Source: Sphagnum magellanicum
Lineage: Eukaryota > Streptophyta > Sphagnopsida > Sphagnales > Sphagnaceae
Length of the DNA: 64,000 bases
NCBI GenBank assembly: GCA_021904315.1
Contig: CM038919.1
Coordinates: forward strand, 5,146,001-5,210,000
Reading direction: 5' to 3'
The position numbers and the translations under genes are program-made. The stretch's first letter is position 1. Every line of letters starts with the position of its first letter. Positions 35,960-50,150 of this stretch are shown in pieces. The notes beneath the pieces were generated by a model that saw nothing but the letters and a program-made list of their open reading frames with translations, was not told where the DNA came from and did no database searches.

Positions 35960-38900
35960 TGATTTTAAAAGTAGATTAATTCCACTTAATTTGGCTTTGT
36001 CAAAGTTTTGTACCAATCTGAACTTTTTTATAAATAATTTTTTTCTTTTTTGCATTGCTTTGGATGATGTTTAACATTGTGAAACTCAACCAGAAAGTTA
36101 TTTGAAACCTACCCTAACTTACCTTAGAACTAGGAATCAACTTGATTTAAAAATTAAAAAGATATAGAACTAAAATTGACCCTCACATTAAACAACCGGA
36201 TTTAAAACTGAGTCCCAATTTTATAAAAAGAAAAAGAACCGAATCGAAACCAAAACCGACCCCATAAAGCTTTCTAAAACTGAAACTAGCAGTTCCTCCT
36301 AAAACCTAAGAACCTCACACAACACTAGCCAATATACATGCATTTTGCAATTTAATATTTTGCATCAACCTGTAAACAACTAGCAAATTATTTTCCAAAA
36401 ATATTGTCAACTTATTTATTAAACATATGTGGGCAACATTTTACTTCACTTTTTAATGGCCAATTGAAGTCCCACAAGTGATTTTACTTGCTTCATCATT
36501 GAACTCCATAGTATGAAACGTTAAAATTTGTATTTGAAAATAAGAGGTGCATATTCAGAAAATGTAAATTTACTCAAATCTGACCTTTAAATAACACATA
36601 AACAAGCTGATTTTGAATGAAATGCCATATTGAGATTAAAAATACTAGTTACACCCCTTGAATTTCCTTTGCCAACATTTCAATTCAACTATTGTAAAAT
36701 GAAAACCCTTTTTAGAGAACAAACAACCAAATAATGGTTGATCTATCAAGTGAAATGGTTATTCCAACATAGAATATTAGAATCCAAAAGATGATGCTGT
36801 ACATGTAATTCAAAAAATACAACATGGTCTTGATTTCTATTAGGTGTAATCTGAAGATTGAAGACCAGGTTATAACTTCCATTAAGTTATTGAAAAATGC
36901 ATCATGTTATTGAATTCTAATTAATAGGTATAATTTGAAGATTGGGGATCATGATTTATGTTATATACCTTTCTCAAGTTATGATAAAATTGCAACCCCT
37001 TTTTGAGTTTGGCTAAAGATTCCAAGTCCATGGTGTACCATATATGAGGGTAAGGGACCATCCAGTGTCATTGTGGGGTTAACTGAAAGATCCATGAACT
37101 ATGACAGTGTTGTACATTGAATTAAAGCCCATTTTTTCAGTTATTTCCCTTGACACCCATCAAGTACCATGGAAGAAAAAAATCAAAGCAAGTATTTATT
37201 CTCAGTGAAGCTCTCAGCTGCAGGCTTTAACAAAATTAGGTCCATGTTTTGCTTCACTACACAGGGGCCCTTATTCTGGTAAAGCTCGCAGTCTTGAGCT
37301 TAACCTAACACAAAAGACCTTCATCAATATATATTATAATTTGGAACCATTGTGATCATGTGTTTTCCTTGGGGTGATTTGGTTAACACTTAACATCGAG
37401 ACATGATTTCCTTGCAATGAATCAGAATCCTTTACAAACTTGGTCTTAAAATGAATGAACCAGCAAAGGTTATTTTTGGTTCCTGCGGGTTGTGTGTCTT
37501 TTGGCCTTTCTTTGGCCTTCCCTTTTTGTCTCCCCTGTGATGGTTCCAGCCATCGATCTTTTATTGGATTTTGTTATTTAAGTTTTTCTTCTTTTTAAAA
37601 CATGACCTAAAACCCTAAAAGATCTAGCAAAGGTTTTTTTATTTATTTTTAAAAACATGACCTAAAACCCTAACAGATCTGGCCAAGTTGTTGGCTTTAT
37701 GAAAAAGGTTTTATCTGGTACACTTGTGTCCTTTCATTTTTCACTCTTCATTCCTACTTTTTTGGGGGCCCTGCCTTCCTATGGGGACAGGATTTGGATT
37801 TGGTCCTACTTACATTAAAATTTCTCCTTTCAAATTATTGGTTCTAGATATGTAGATTGTAGTCACTCTAATGGTCTATTTTAATACCTTACATGGCAAG
37901 TGAGTCCTATTGGCCCACCTACTCACTAGAAAAGTTACACCTTATAAATTGAAACTAGTCACTTACCTCCAGTACCATTACATATGTTAAATAGTTGAAA
38001 GTTGGAAATAAATTGAATGACTTGAGGCCAAGGTAATTCTATAACTAAGGAAAGATTGATTGTGAACCATTTAGGCTAAGCACACCAATCTCCAAACACT
38101 GACTCGTCATCAAACCTCTGAATAGTGCATAGATGGGTTGGTGAACAAACGACAAAGCACCTCCCACCATTCAAAGCAGACCCTATGCACAATTTTGAAA
38201 CATGGGGTTTACAAATTTTCAGCTTTCAACTAGCGATATTGAATTTTTTTTTGTTTGGTTATGGGTGTGAAGTAGAACACTTGTTTTTTTTTAGGATTCC
38301 CTTCATCTAAAGGAAGTATTTGGTGATGGGTTTAGAGTTCTCATGTTCTAATGCACACAAATGAATACAAATTTGTAAAAATCCCAATGGATGGGCCTTG
38401 TAATGTTTGGTTATATGTGTGATTTAAGACAAATATAGTGATTATCTAACTCATTATGGGTGGGTAGAGTTTGGCGATGGGAGTTGAGCTATCACATTGA
38501 AAGGGATACACAAACAACTTAAATGGGTTGAAGCTTCAATTATTTTTCAATGCACATTTTAAGCTTAAAATTGTAAAACATCAAGAATTTATAACAATAT
38601 TTTCTTAGGATCCTATAATACCAAATTTATGAGCAACGTGAGGAACACAAAAGAGATTCTTAAAGCACCTTGCATTTTTCGCCAAAATAAGAACATCATA
38701 ATCACAATTCTAAGAGGTCTACGTCAATCCAATTGTTCAACAAGTCATTCATTTCTACTCCTCCTAACTATTCAAAACATGTCTTCATTATTAGCAAGTG
38801 TGTTGAATGAGTTTCAAACTTTCTTAAATATTTTAGTTCATAGTTGTTCAACCTAAAATAAAAAAGGAGAAAATAGATGTGAAAGTAGATGACCAATTTG

Positions 38901-39240
38901 ATGAATGCAAAACTCACACATAAATAAAGTTTACAATTTATTTTTTATTAAATGTCTATATTATTGTTGGGTACAACAATTTGTAGTCCAACAAGTAATG
39001 AGTGTAAAAAGAGTTTTTTTTGGTAAATTTCAACACTTCTAGTGCATTTCCAATTGAGGTTCACACCAAGAGTCAACACAACAATAGATGTGAATTTAGA
39101 ATGCAAATTTTTTTCATTTTTTTGACCCCATCTCTTCTATCGAAGCTTTCAAAACACTTGCATTTTTTTCATTTCCTAAAACACTTTTCAATTTCCTAGT
39201 CTTTGTTTAAGATAGAAAAAAACATACCTTTTATAAGCTT
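35960..39240. other. No gene recognised; two small tandem duplications
   Basis: A segment near 36830-36880 (GGTGTAATCTGAAGATTGAA) recurs near 36930-36965 (GGTATAATTTGAAGATTGGG). CATGACCTAAAACCCTAA at 37601 recurs at 37656 (period 55 bp). Base composition is slightly less AT-rich around 37000-37850, but no domain was found. Confidence 0.4.
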
Positions 39241-39246
39241 GAGACA

Positions 39247-39272
39247 CCCCCCCCCCCCCCCCCCCCCCCCCC
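39247..39272. repeat. Poly-C tract (26 C)
   Basis: An uninterrupted run of C. Its flanks do not resemble those of the poly-G tract at 7980. Confidence 0.95.
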
Positions 39273-42200
39273 TTGTTGGAGGCTAGGGCCAAGAGGACTA
39301 CTGCTAACATGATGTTTAATGCGTTTTATAGGAAGATTTGAAGAGGGTCAACCATGGACAAGAAGAATGTTACCTTAACCTACATCACACACAAGACAAA
39401 CATTAGCAAGAGTAAATAGGGGTTGTACTAGCAATATTGCAAAAAGCAAATGCACATATGAGTTGTTCAAAGAAGCAATGGATGCAATGTAAAAAGGGAC
39501 AATTTAAATAAGAGAGTTTATCAAGTTATGTCCAAAAATGCCCCTAGAACCTCATTTCGTAACCATCTAAAAGGCAAAACTAGCTTTGGGAAATTTGGTT
39601 TAGTACGTGTGCTAATAGAAAAGGACAATGCAATAGAGGTTGCTTGAACTTGTACATGTAAAAATGTATGAATCATTTATAACATTGCAACAATTCAAAA
39701 TAAAAATAGTTGAATTCATTCAAACCATACTTACACCATTTTGGGATGGTGTACTTGGAAACTATTAATGGTACTAGAAGTTTATAGAGCATAAGGTTTG
39801 ACCAACTAGTCCTACCATTCATTGTACACAAAATCTGCAAACATTCAACACAAAACTACAATGCAAATCACATTTAGAATTAAAATGAAACAAATATTTA
39901 AATAGGTAAACAATTAGAAGTTCATGTTTTAGGTAAACAACTTTTATATTAGGTTTATAACACCATACCCAAGTCCAATGAATGGTTGATTGGGTATATT
40001 CACAAATCAAAGAGTTAGTTTTTCATATATTAACCACCACTTACTATGCATAAAAAATGTTTTTGGGTATTATATACTCAATTGGATAAATTTAAAAACC
40101 ATCTTATATTCATTTGGATACCCAAAAACACTAGGTTCAAGCACTATTTGGCCAATCTTAAGCTCCCATATCTTGGGAATGTCACTTCCATTTTGTTCCA
40201 AATCATGTAATGCACAAAATTTCTGGGGCATTTAATTAAAATATATAGTTTATACTTTATTTAAATGTAAATAGGGTGCTTATAATTCATTATGAAAATT
40301 TATTTAGAATATATCTAAAATATACTCAATATATTTCAATATTTCCTAGCATATTAAAAATACCCTTTAATTTCAAGTGTTTTTTCAACAAACACATATA
40401 AGGACTAGTGACCTCCCTAGGTGTCACATTAGCCTCTCAAGACTCCTTATCAAGATTCTTAGGGTGTGCTTTAATTTTTAATTCATGAACGTATTCAACT
40501 ATGAATTATGCAACCAATGTAGTGGGTGGATTCCTATTAGCAAACATTATATATTTTCAAAAGCAAAAAACTATGTTAACAACTACATCAAACTCTACAA
40601 GCCAAGGACTTGGATGCAAAAAAATGCAAATTTATTTCATCATTCCTATCCAAAAAATTCCTAACTTAGTTTTAAAAATTGTAACAAGCGTAGTTTCTCA
40701 AAGAAATTAACATTTTTAAAATTTAGATCATTAGAAGAAATTTATGGGGTTTTATAATCATTTTATTTGCAATTACATGCAACTAAACATTGTTTGCAAC
40801 TAGTTTTTATCATTTTTACAACTATTTATTATATTTGGTCATACTTGCGATTATGTTACAATTACTTTGCAACTATTGATTTTTCATACTTTTAAAAGTA
40901 CAACTTTTAGTTTAATCTTCATTGAAGAAGGGTCATTTATGTCTCATTAGTTGCAAATGTGATCAAAATTAATTGTAGCCCTATGGGTTCATTAAAGGTA
41001 ATTTAGAGGGTTTTGGGGACGATTAAAATGTACAAGTATATAATGTGGGTATTTATGATGAATGTATTAATATTTTATGTACATTGTATTTAAAACATAT
41101 TAAACTATATCAATCATACATGAATGTATATATGTATATTTTGAATATATTCAAACTATATATTATAGAAATTAAAATAAAATTAAAATTATATTATTAA
41201 AATAATTGTTATGAAAGGATTTTATACCTACTATAATTAACATTTATTAATGTTATTAAATTTAAATATTACTACCTATAATAATTTATGTAGTTAGTAG
41301 GTAAATTAGGGTAGTATAAAATAGGTACTAAAAAATAATTGTAAATAAGCTGCAATTAAGTTGGTCACATTTGTAACTAAAATGTTTAACCCGTATAATT
41401 TGTCTTCTATTTTTTAAATGTGAAGTATACAAGTAGGTGTATTAGTGGTATTCAAAGTGCAAGTGTCATTCATTCAAGGGATGAACCAATATTAGAAACT
41501 TAGCTTTAAAAGTTAAACCCAAAATAAAATAGGATTATTAAATAATCCTATTTAATTATCATAGGTTTGCTTATTTGTGTCTTTAAGCCTACCCTCCTTA
41601 CCTATCTACATAGATGGGCCTAAGTTGTGTGGACATCTTATTGACTTTAAATTGAACAATCCAAATTTACTTTTATTAATTAAAAATATTAAATATTAAA
41701 TTAAGCCTAAATGTACCACATTTCATCAAATAATTGGCCTTCACAAAGATGGACACAATTAATATGCCATGTAGAATTTTTTAATTATGCCAAATTTAAG
41801 ACCATCTAGAATTAACAATGTGGATCTTTCAAAATAAAATGAAACTAATTTTGAAATATTCAAAAATGTTATCACATGTCAACACATTATTTGTTGTTAG
41901 TGTTAAACAAATCAATTAAACAACATGTATACATTCAATGACAAGATGAAAATGTATTTTACATTGACTTTTTTTTCCATCTAGAAACCATATCATTCGT
42001 GACTATGGTCACATGAAACTTGTCCAATGCAATTATGAGTTTTTAGTTGCATATGTCATCTACAATTAAAAACTACTTTTAATGACTAATCACAAAATCC
42101 CATTTTTCTTTTAGTGGATGGGCATGGATCACATGTTAAATTTGAATCAATAGATCATGCACAACAATTTGGATTAGTTACATGATTATTCTTCTTTCAC

Positions 42201-44325
42201 ACACATTAATGCACTACAACCCCTAGATGTGTTTTGTTTTGAAAATTTCACACAAAACAACATTTAAAATGGAAAAAACTAATGTAATGGTTAGAAACAA
42301 TTGCACCAATAACAAGACAAGATCAGCTAGGTGGAGGGCAAACCCATCCTTAGGCAATATGTTCAGAACCACTTCAAGGAATTCCTTGATTAAATAATGT
42401 TTTTGACCTTTTTCTTTAAAATGCATTTATAATTATAATTTATTTTTTCTCATGTTTATCCATTACATGGAAAAGTATATGGCCTAATGTATTCATTGTA
42501 ATCAAAACATGTGGGATTATTACAAATTTGTTTATTTAATTGCAATGGCCATTTTCAAAATGATGTTTTTGAACTTTGAAAATTCATAACTAAATTATAC
42601 GTACTCAATTAATTACATTAAAAATCAAATATAACATCATCAAAGGTACTTTAAAATTTTAATGTTTTCCAAAAAAAAAAAACCATGTTTCAAACTTGTG
42701 TCTTTGACCAAAAAGTTCAAAGAAAATAAATAGTGTTACATTTTTAAAAAAATTTAAATGCAATAATTTGAAACATCGAAATAAAAAATAAATTTTGATA
42801 TCATTACAACTTGGTAAGTATATTCACCAAAAAATTATAATGAAATTACTTATTTAAATGTTTCTTATATTTTAAAAGTTTGATGGGTCTAATAAAATGA
42901 AGGTGTAAGTTTTTGATGGTACCACTGAAGGATAGGAATTTTGCCTTCGGTGGGTAAACAAAGTGTTGGAGCAATCATTGTCACAATTTTTTTACCAAAT
43001 TTGGATTTAGGGTTATAAAAATATAGCCTTTAAACCTCATGGTCATGGATGACAAGACAAGGACAAGACCCTACGAAGTGAAATGCATAAAACAACAATA
43101 AACAACAACAAGGAAGATGAAGAGGGTTTAAATATGATGTCTATTAAGGAATCTAATGGAGGTTGATAATGGGGGGAAAATTTTGTGATAATTCATGAAT
43201 ATTGCAAGAATATTTAATTCTACATTAATGGGAGATGATTCTAATCATTCCCCTCCTTCATTTGAACACATTGATACTATGTGGAGATGTCAATGCGTCA
43301 TATGGTTGAATAAAAGAAGGTTTGGAAGATGTCAATGAATTAGTGGTTAACTTGGATAAACATACTTCATAACCTTCACAAGAATTTTAAATCCCTACCC
43401 ATCTTTTGAAGGTGTCAATCTTTTTTGTACTAAAAAATTATGTGAATAAAAAAAAAGGATTTCATATATTGGTTATTGGGAAAAAAATATAATTCAATTA
43501 TTTCTATAATAAAATTACCTTTATTCTCAAAATTCAAATATAATTAATATATGGTATGCCTTAGTAATAGGTATTAGAAACAAATTTTTAAAAAAAAAAG
43601 GTGCTTGAGAGACTTTTAATAGGTATTAATTGTTAATAGGTTCAATTAATAGGATGGGAATGGTGTAATACTAAGGTTCAAAGTAGAAGAGGTAGCGGTA
43701 ATGAAATGACATTTACTTGATTAGAACAAGGAGTTGATAAATGTTCAAGTGTAACAACTTGGTAGTTCACTTATATGAGTTGTAATGAACATTTTGTTTG
43801 TTTCAATTCTAAAACCCAAAACCTCATTTCATCCCATGAAAGTAAACCGAATGTTCATTGTTTGTAATGATTTTGTGAGTGCAAAACATTATATTTATCA
43901 TCTAAAATGTGAATTAGTATTGATATGTTTGTTGATGTGTTTAAAATTAAATTTGAGCATTTCATCCATGATGTATTTTTAGTCATGCATAATCACCTTA
44001 GTTCTTTCATTACTCTTCATGCTTTCAATTAAAACAAAAAAATCACACAAATATATGGTGCCAAAATTTGATGCACAAACATAAAATTTAAATTAAGTTT
44101 AGGCCATAAGGTGATTCAAATATGTGAATATTAAAAATGTAAATAAGAATAGGGTGGAAAAATTTCAAGCATCTTCAAATAATACCCCTCGAACAAAACT
44201 TTTTTTGATGGACATGTTTTTGCACATAGTGACCCTCCCTTCTCAAAGTACCAATCTTACCCAAGGTTTTTTATCATTAACCAACTTGTTTTCATTATGG
44301 CATTATATTCAAAGGAAACCAAAAG
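39273..44325. other. AT-rich DNA, no gene recognised
   Basis: No domain, no tandem array and no recognisable mobile element. It is among the most AT-rich parts of the window (especially 40300-42900), probably very old repeat remnants. Confidence 0.45.
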
Positions 44326-44329
44326 TAAA

Positions 44330-44380
44330 TAATTGTTAATTGGTTACTTTATAATCACATGTTGTGGGGTTCAAATTCTT
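44330..44380 (+). mobile_element. tRNA-like (SINE-like) promoter head
   Basis: A-box-like TTAATTGGTTACTTT and B-box-like GGTTCAAATTC (44368-44378) are about 30 bases apart. A weak match. Confidence 0.22.
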
Positions 44381-44827
44381 TAAGGAATACCAAAATAATG
44401 TCACACTGTCACCCTTTTTATATTCCTTTATATAGTCCTATTTGACCATGTTAAGACACAAAATGGATGAAATTGATGCAATTTGAAGTTGTAATGGTTT
44501 AAAATATGGTACTTATAAAATATTTGACACATTTTGATTCATTAATATTGATGGGGATCAAAATATAGGACAAAAAAGGACTCCACTAAAGACTAGGTCC
44601 TTTTTGTCCTTAATGGTACACCTTAAAAAATTTGGACCTTGTGACATTTGCATTATAATTTGTAATCCTATGATAAAGCGAATGGAAAGGGAAGTAGTTT
44701 CAATGAAATTAAAAAACATGAGAAAAAAGAAAGAGACAAAAAAAGAAACAAGAAGGGTGGCAATTTTTTTGACAGTGGTTAAAAAAACATTGAAAATAAC
44801 CATTGAAAAATGGGCAATAATAAAATT

Positions 44828-44882
44828 CATATTAGCTTGGTCTACTTTTGTGGTCTTGAAGAGACATGGGATTGAATCCATT
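44828..44882 (+). mobile_element. tRNA-like (SINE-like) promoter head
   Basis: A-box-like TAGCTTGGTCTAC (44833) and B-box-like GGATTGAATCC (44869-44879) are about 36 bases apart. Confidence 0.28.
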
Positions 44883-44884
44883 AC

Positions 44885-46835
44885 AATTTTCAAATATGTT
44901 TATGAGTTCACCCACTAAGGTGTGGAGGTGCTAACTTCAGCATCACATTTGAAGCTCAAAAACTAGCTAGTTTAGGGCAAAAGCTCAAATGTTAACAATA
45001 AAATGAAAGGTAAGGGGGAAAGGATTGGAAGATGATGATCAAAACTAGATATCACCAAAATTTATAACACAAGAAAAAAAAGAAAGTAGCAACAATTGGG
45101 AAAATGACAATCATAAACAATACCAAGAAAAGATGACATATTAGGAAGATATGATGAATGAAAGATAAACAATAAGAAATAATCATGAATAAAAAACCAT
45201 TACTTACAACACAACATGACCACTTGTGGAGTTAAAAGGGTAGGAATTGAACATGGTTACGACCAAAAAAACCCAAACATGATTAAAAGGGGAATCTTGG
45301 CACCTATTCTTGGTGGAAAAAACACAAACAAGATTAGAGAAGCTTGAGCATGCACAAAAGGAGGGGAAGCCAAAAAAAAGTACAAGGGAGCACAATTAGA
45401 AGGGGAGGGCAACAAAGAGCTTGAGCAAATGCATAGGCAAACAAATTCAATTACCTACAAAACCACAAGGAAGATGATGGAACTTATTTGCATTCATGTT
45501 AAAATACTTAGGTTTCCCACAACTCGTCGTCCCCATGACCATAATATGTAAAAACCCTTCCTTTTATTGAGGTTTGGATTACAAGCCATATTAATGATAA
45601 TACAAAAAAAATGGATTTATTTTGGGTTTGGTCCATTTTGCAAACATGGCGGTGGTGCATGTTTTTCAACACTGAATTGTCTACTTGTAGGGTGTAAAGT
45701 GTATGCTAAAAAAACACATGTTGTTTGGACATTTGTTTTTCACATAAGTAATCTCCCCTACTTTAAAGGCTAGATCTTTTCCATTTTTGCTCCAATTTGA
45801 GTGATCTAAATGACAATTTGTCACTAAGAGTTCAACACAATCTCATTGAATTCCAAACGCAAAGGAACAATATCTAATGATTTTTAAGCCCTTTGAGAGC
45901 TTAAATGTTTGGTCATTGGATTGTTTACTAGCCTCGTCTTTTCATGAGCGTAAAAAGTCTTGAACATTCCATATTTATTCCAAAAGGAAAATGAAGATAG
46001 AATTGTACAATTATGAACTCCCACAAAAGTGAAGAGGTGTGATATTTGAACCTTTTTTTAGAAAATATTTATACAACCATACATAAAAATATATAATTGA
46101 AATGCAAATCAATAATAAATCACAAAGATTAGCATGAACCTAAGCATACAATCCCTAGAAGGGGGAGAATTCTTATGCCTACCACTCTTTAAAAGTACAC
46201 ATAATATCTGTACTTAATGATAGCATTTGTCTTGTGCTTCACAATGGGTAAAGGATACTCCCAAAAAGGAAGGTTGGATCGGCAAGGCCTTGTCTGGACC
46301 GCTTATTTTGGGAAGGTCCCCACGTTATTACTTTACTTTAGAGCCTACATGTATAAAATCTAATCTACATAAACTTCAATTAACATAAAAAAAATTAACA
46401 TAATGGTCTTTTAAGCACTTGCCATTTTTTCCTTATTTTGCAAACATTTCCTATGAATGTTAAGGTTGTATCTTAAGGTGCTTGGTTAGAGTAATAAAAT
46501 CACATGGCAAGGATCACATGGCCAACCATGTGAATCTTTGCTTGTTGGTAGACACCAGGGTGTCCTACATCCCCTTCAACCTTCTCATCGACGTGCATTG
46601 AGGCAATCAATGATCTCCATGCAACTACAAACTTGCCAACAGCCCCTTATTGGTAAGAAAAACATCCACTATTGTGCCATCCTGAGGCCACTTCCACACA
46701 CCCCGAACTTTACAAACTATAAGTTAAGTTGTTTTAGGAAACAAATCAAGTTGATTGCAACACGAACTTGATACTTAATTTACAAACCCTTTTGGTGGTA
46801 CAATGGTCATTTACTTTGCAAATGTTTTGACCATT
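44885..46835. other. No gene recognised
   Basis: Short chance open frames only. A slightly GC-richer patch lies at 46250-46330 and at 46510-46710, with no domain. Confidence 0.4.

Positions 46836-46837
<2 letters not shown>

Positions 46838-46868
<31 letters not shown>
46838..46868. repeat. CAT/ATC trinucleotide microsatellite
   Basis: About ten uninterrupted CAT units. Confidence 0.95.
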
Positions 46869-46869
<1 letters not shown>

Positions 46870-46870
<1 letters not shown>

Positions 46871-48478
46871 AGGCCACATAGCATCCTTTGCACCTTCTTT
46901 TGTGACATGAGGCCGGTCTCTGTGTTCATCAATGGTTCTATAAATTACTAGGATGTGAGAAAGCAGATGAATTATATGTACGAGATACGACATTATACTT
47001 CGTAAGGAGTTGGAAGACGTGGATGACACTCCCTTGTTTTAGTAAATAAAGTGTGAAAAGCTTGGGGATTAGATGTGTTAGATAGCTTCCGATTGCCCAA
47101 TGGAAGGCAACATGAGGCTCACAAATAAGTAGATGGCCCATGACAACGTGGGTCATATATAAATTTATTTCTTTTCAAAATCCAAGAAAATTCAAATAAG
47201 GTACCAAACATGTTCTTCTTTGAAATAAAATTTGACATAGCAAAGTATATTATATACGATAAAATTGAAAGCTGAAATAAACTTTTTTTTTTCATTGTGT
47301 CCACATCACTAATTGTTATGACTATTCATGACACCTATTGTTTACTTCTATTAACTAGATGGGGGTGTAACCTAAAAAAAATGTCATATGTTTTTTGTGG
47401 GCGAAGGTTACAAACCCTAATTCAGCTTGGTGGCCGAACCGCTGGCGGCGTGATGCTTCAATGGTGCCAAATTTTTTGCTTATGATGTGTTTCTGTTTTT
47501 GGTTTGTTTTGTTGCTTTGCAGGTTATGACGAAGGGAGCTTGGTGAGTTAGTTTTTGAGATGGAGCGCAATTTCAACTACTTAATGAAAACTTTTCATGA
47601 GCTTTGTGAAGCACATTTCTATAAGGAGATTGGCAAGCAGATTGTTGGGGAGTGAAGGGATGAGGTTAGGAGTATTATATTTGAGGCAGGCTAAGGAGGA
47701 GCTCCAACTGCTTTTTGGGTGATGAAGAAAAAGCTAAGTGGCTAGACATTATGAAGACTCGAAGTGTGTGTAGGATTTGGATTTTGGGGAGTGGTAATTT
47801 GTTAAGAGTAAGACTTCATTAGGACTACTAGATTAGAAGCACCATGACAATTGAATTTCTGCTGCATTAAGAATCAAGAAAAGGTCTAAAGGTCTGGTAT
47901 GTTTTTTTGTAGACCAACACAAGGGAGATGATGATTGTGTGAAGGGTTTTTGGAGTGGTTGTGTGGCAACTCATGTGTGATAACTTTGGGGATCTTAAGA
48001 TGATGAGTGTGCAATTTGTTCCATCTTAAAGAGAGAGTACCAGTTGCATTTGTGGGAGCTCCGAGGTTTTTTGGGAAAGGGATACTAGAGAATAGAATAT
48101 ATTACCTTGACTGATCCTGCCGTGAATCTCTATCCAGTTTCTGAGAGGAATCATGTGAAGTTGTTAGATCACTCTCTGTGGGGTTTTTGTTGTTGGGCAT
48201 GAACTACCACTCCTGTGAAACAACATGTTAACTCTCAGAGAGGAAATCAAGAGTGAAACTGATCTTTTGTGGTCCATAGAAATAAGACGACAGAATGTAG
48301 ATGTCCACAAGGGTTTTGATTAAAAAGTAATACTTGAAGCATATCTGTCCATCTCATCTTTGTAAAACCTCAATCATATGCACCAATCTCTGTATGCTCG
48401 GTAGTTGGGATTTATACAATGGAGAAAGTATTTCCCCTTGTTTTTAGGTGACAGGGGTGCCTCCCAAATTCTTTTCTT
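46870..48478. other. No gene recognised; GC-richer patch near 47400-48250
   Basis: Composition changes near 47400 and the next 850 bases are less AT-rich. Short coding-like pieces on the plus strand contain stops. I could not assign a family; a retroelement relic is possible. Confidence 0.35.
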
Positions 48479-48479
48479 C

Positions 48480-48725
48480 ATTTTTATTTCTTTATTTTTT
48501 TGTTTTACAATGAGCCATTTTGATCAAATCATCACAAAAGAAAGAAAATGAAAAGAAAAGTGAAAATTAAGAATCTGCACACAGTAGGAGTTTCTCTGTG
48601 AAGATGTGAGGCCTCCCCTTTGGACCACCTCTATGAGTGAGAAGGGGAGAACTTTGGGCAAACTACATGGGATAAAATGAGGTGCTATTGAGAACACATT
48701 GGGAATATGGTGGGAACACAAAAAC
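48480..48725 (-). repeat. Repeat family R48, inverted copy
   Basis: Read on the minus strand, this segment aligns with 49860-50090: GTTCCCACCATATTCCCAAT..., CAATAGCACCTCATT, TTTGCCCAAAGTTCTCCCCT and, at its end, TGATGATTTGATCAAAATGG, matching the GATGGGCCAATTAAATAG region. It is the inverted copy of the pair. Confidence 0.55.
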
Positions 48726-49555
48726 TAACCCCTGGCCCCTAGGAAACTTAAGGGGAAAAAGATAGCTCTCCTGAGTGCGTGTTCATAGCTGCATGCAATT
48801 TCTATTCCTAAAACTGGTTGCCAGCATTTTTGGCTTGAACTAATACCCCTTCCATAGAGTGTGTGGGTACCTATTAGGAACCGCACTGTCAATTGGGTGC
48901 TCATTTCACCACTGTCAATAAGAATTTGTGAGGAAACATCTTGAGTTAGACAATTATCATTGCTCTTACACCAAAATTTTGAGCTTCATAGCATAATGCA
49001 AAACAGACAATTGTGCTAAACTTCATCAACAAATAGTGGATTGCTGATAGAGAGATGGTGGCCAATTTCAGGTTTAGCAGTGGCAGAAAAGTAAGTTACT
49101 TAGACCTTCATTTTGTTAGCATCCACCTTGTTCACATAGGCAAATTGAGAGGCAAGCTGTTTTCAAGAACTTTTTGGCATTTGTGTACTCAAAGTGCATG
49201 AGTGCTTGAACTTCTGTCTGCTTAAAAGCTATCTCAAATTAGTCAAACTATTTCTTAGTTAGGTTTTACACTACCATCATGATCCAAGAGGAGACCTCTC
49301 ATCAACATTATTTTTTAACAAATTTCATTCCACATGCAGCTAAGTTCTAGGCTTTTAATTATAACCTCTCTACTAGCTTGACAACTGGACCCAAGGGGTC
49401 CCTTTATAACCTCTGGGGTATCAAGTTGAGGCTCATATGATATCTTGCCAGGTCTCATGGAAGCATGACAAAGCATGACGAAGCATGCTTCTATTTTGGG
49501 GAGGGAAGCATTTTTAGGTTTCTATGTTAGGGAGTGCCCCATGTTCCAGAAATAT

Positions 49556-50150
49556 TGGTGATGGGCCAATCAAATGGCTCCTTCTGAAAAAAGAAAAAAA
49601 AACTGTGGGCACACCCTCTCACTAATTAATAGAAGCATTAATAAAGAAGTACTCCCAGCTGATAAATGGGGGTATTTTTTCCAGGCCAAAAATGGTGATA
49701 AACAGTTTTGGAACATAAAAATTTCATGCAGCCAATGGGAAGGTTCAGCATGCACTCAAAAGTGCCTTCATTTTTTTCCTTTTAAGTTTTGGGTGGTGGG
49801 GGGGGGGGGAGGATTTTTTTCTTTTTTCCTTTGTTCCCAACATGTTCCCTTTCAAGTTCCCAATGGGTTCCCATCAGGTTCCCAATATGTTCCCTCGATG
49901 CCCAAGGGTGTTCCCTATAGCACCTCGCTGTAACCCCATATGTTTTGCCCAAAGTCCTCCCCTTCTCACCTATATGGGTGGGCCAAAGGAAGAGACCTAC
50001 CATCTTTCCATAGAATCTTCTATAATGGGAAGTCTATGGAGTTTCAACTTTTTTTTGCGATGGGCCAATTAAATAGTCTCATTACCAAAAAACAAAAGTT
50101 GGGCTTGTCAACTAATTAATATGAAACAGAATAAGTACCCCCTCAAGTTC
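49556..50150 (+). repeat. Repeat family R48, direct copies with GTTCCCA minisatellite
   Basis: GATGGGCCAATCAAATGGCT (49561), then CTAATTAATAGAAG and AAGTACTCCC, recurs as GATGGGCCAATTAAATAGTC (50060), then CTAATTAATATGAA and AAGTACCCCC, about 500 bases apart. Between them lies a short GTTCCCAATATG-type minisatellite (49835-49915) and a G-tract at 49797-49809. Direct repeats framing about 400 bases could be ends of a small element. Confidence 0.5.

Noticed and set aside
37595-37690. Telomere-type repeats (AAACCCTAA)
   Set aside because: Only two single occurrences within a 55-bp duplication, not a tandem telomere array.
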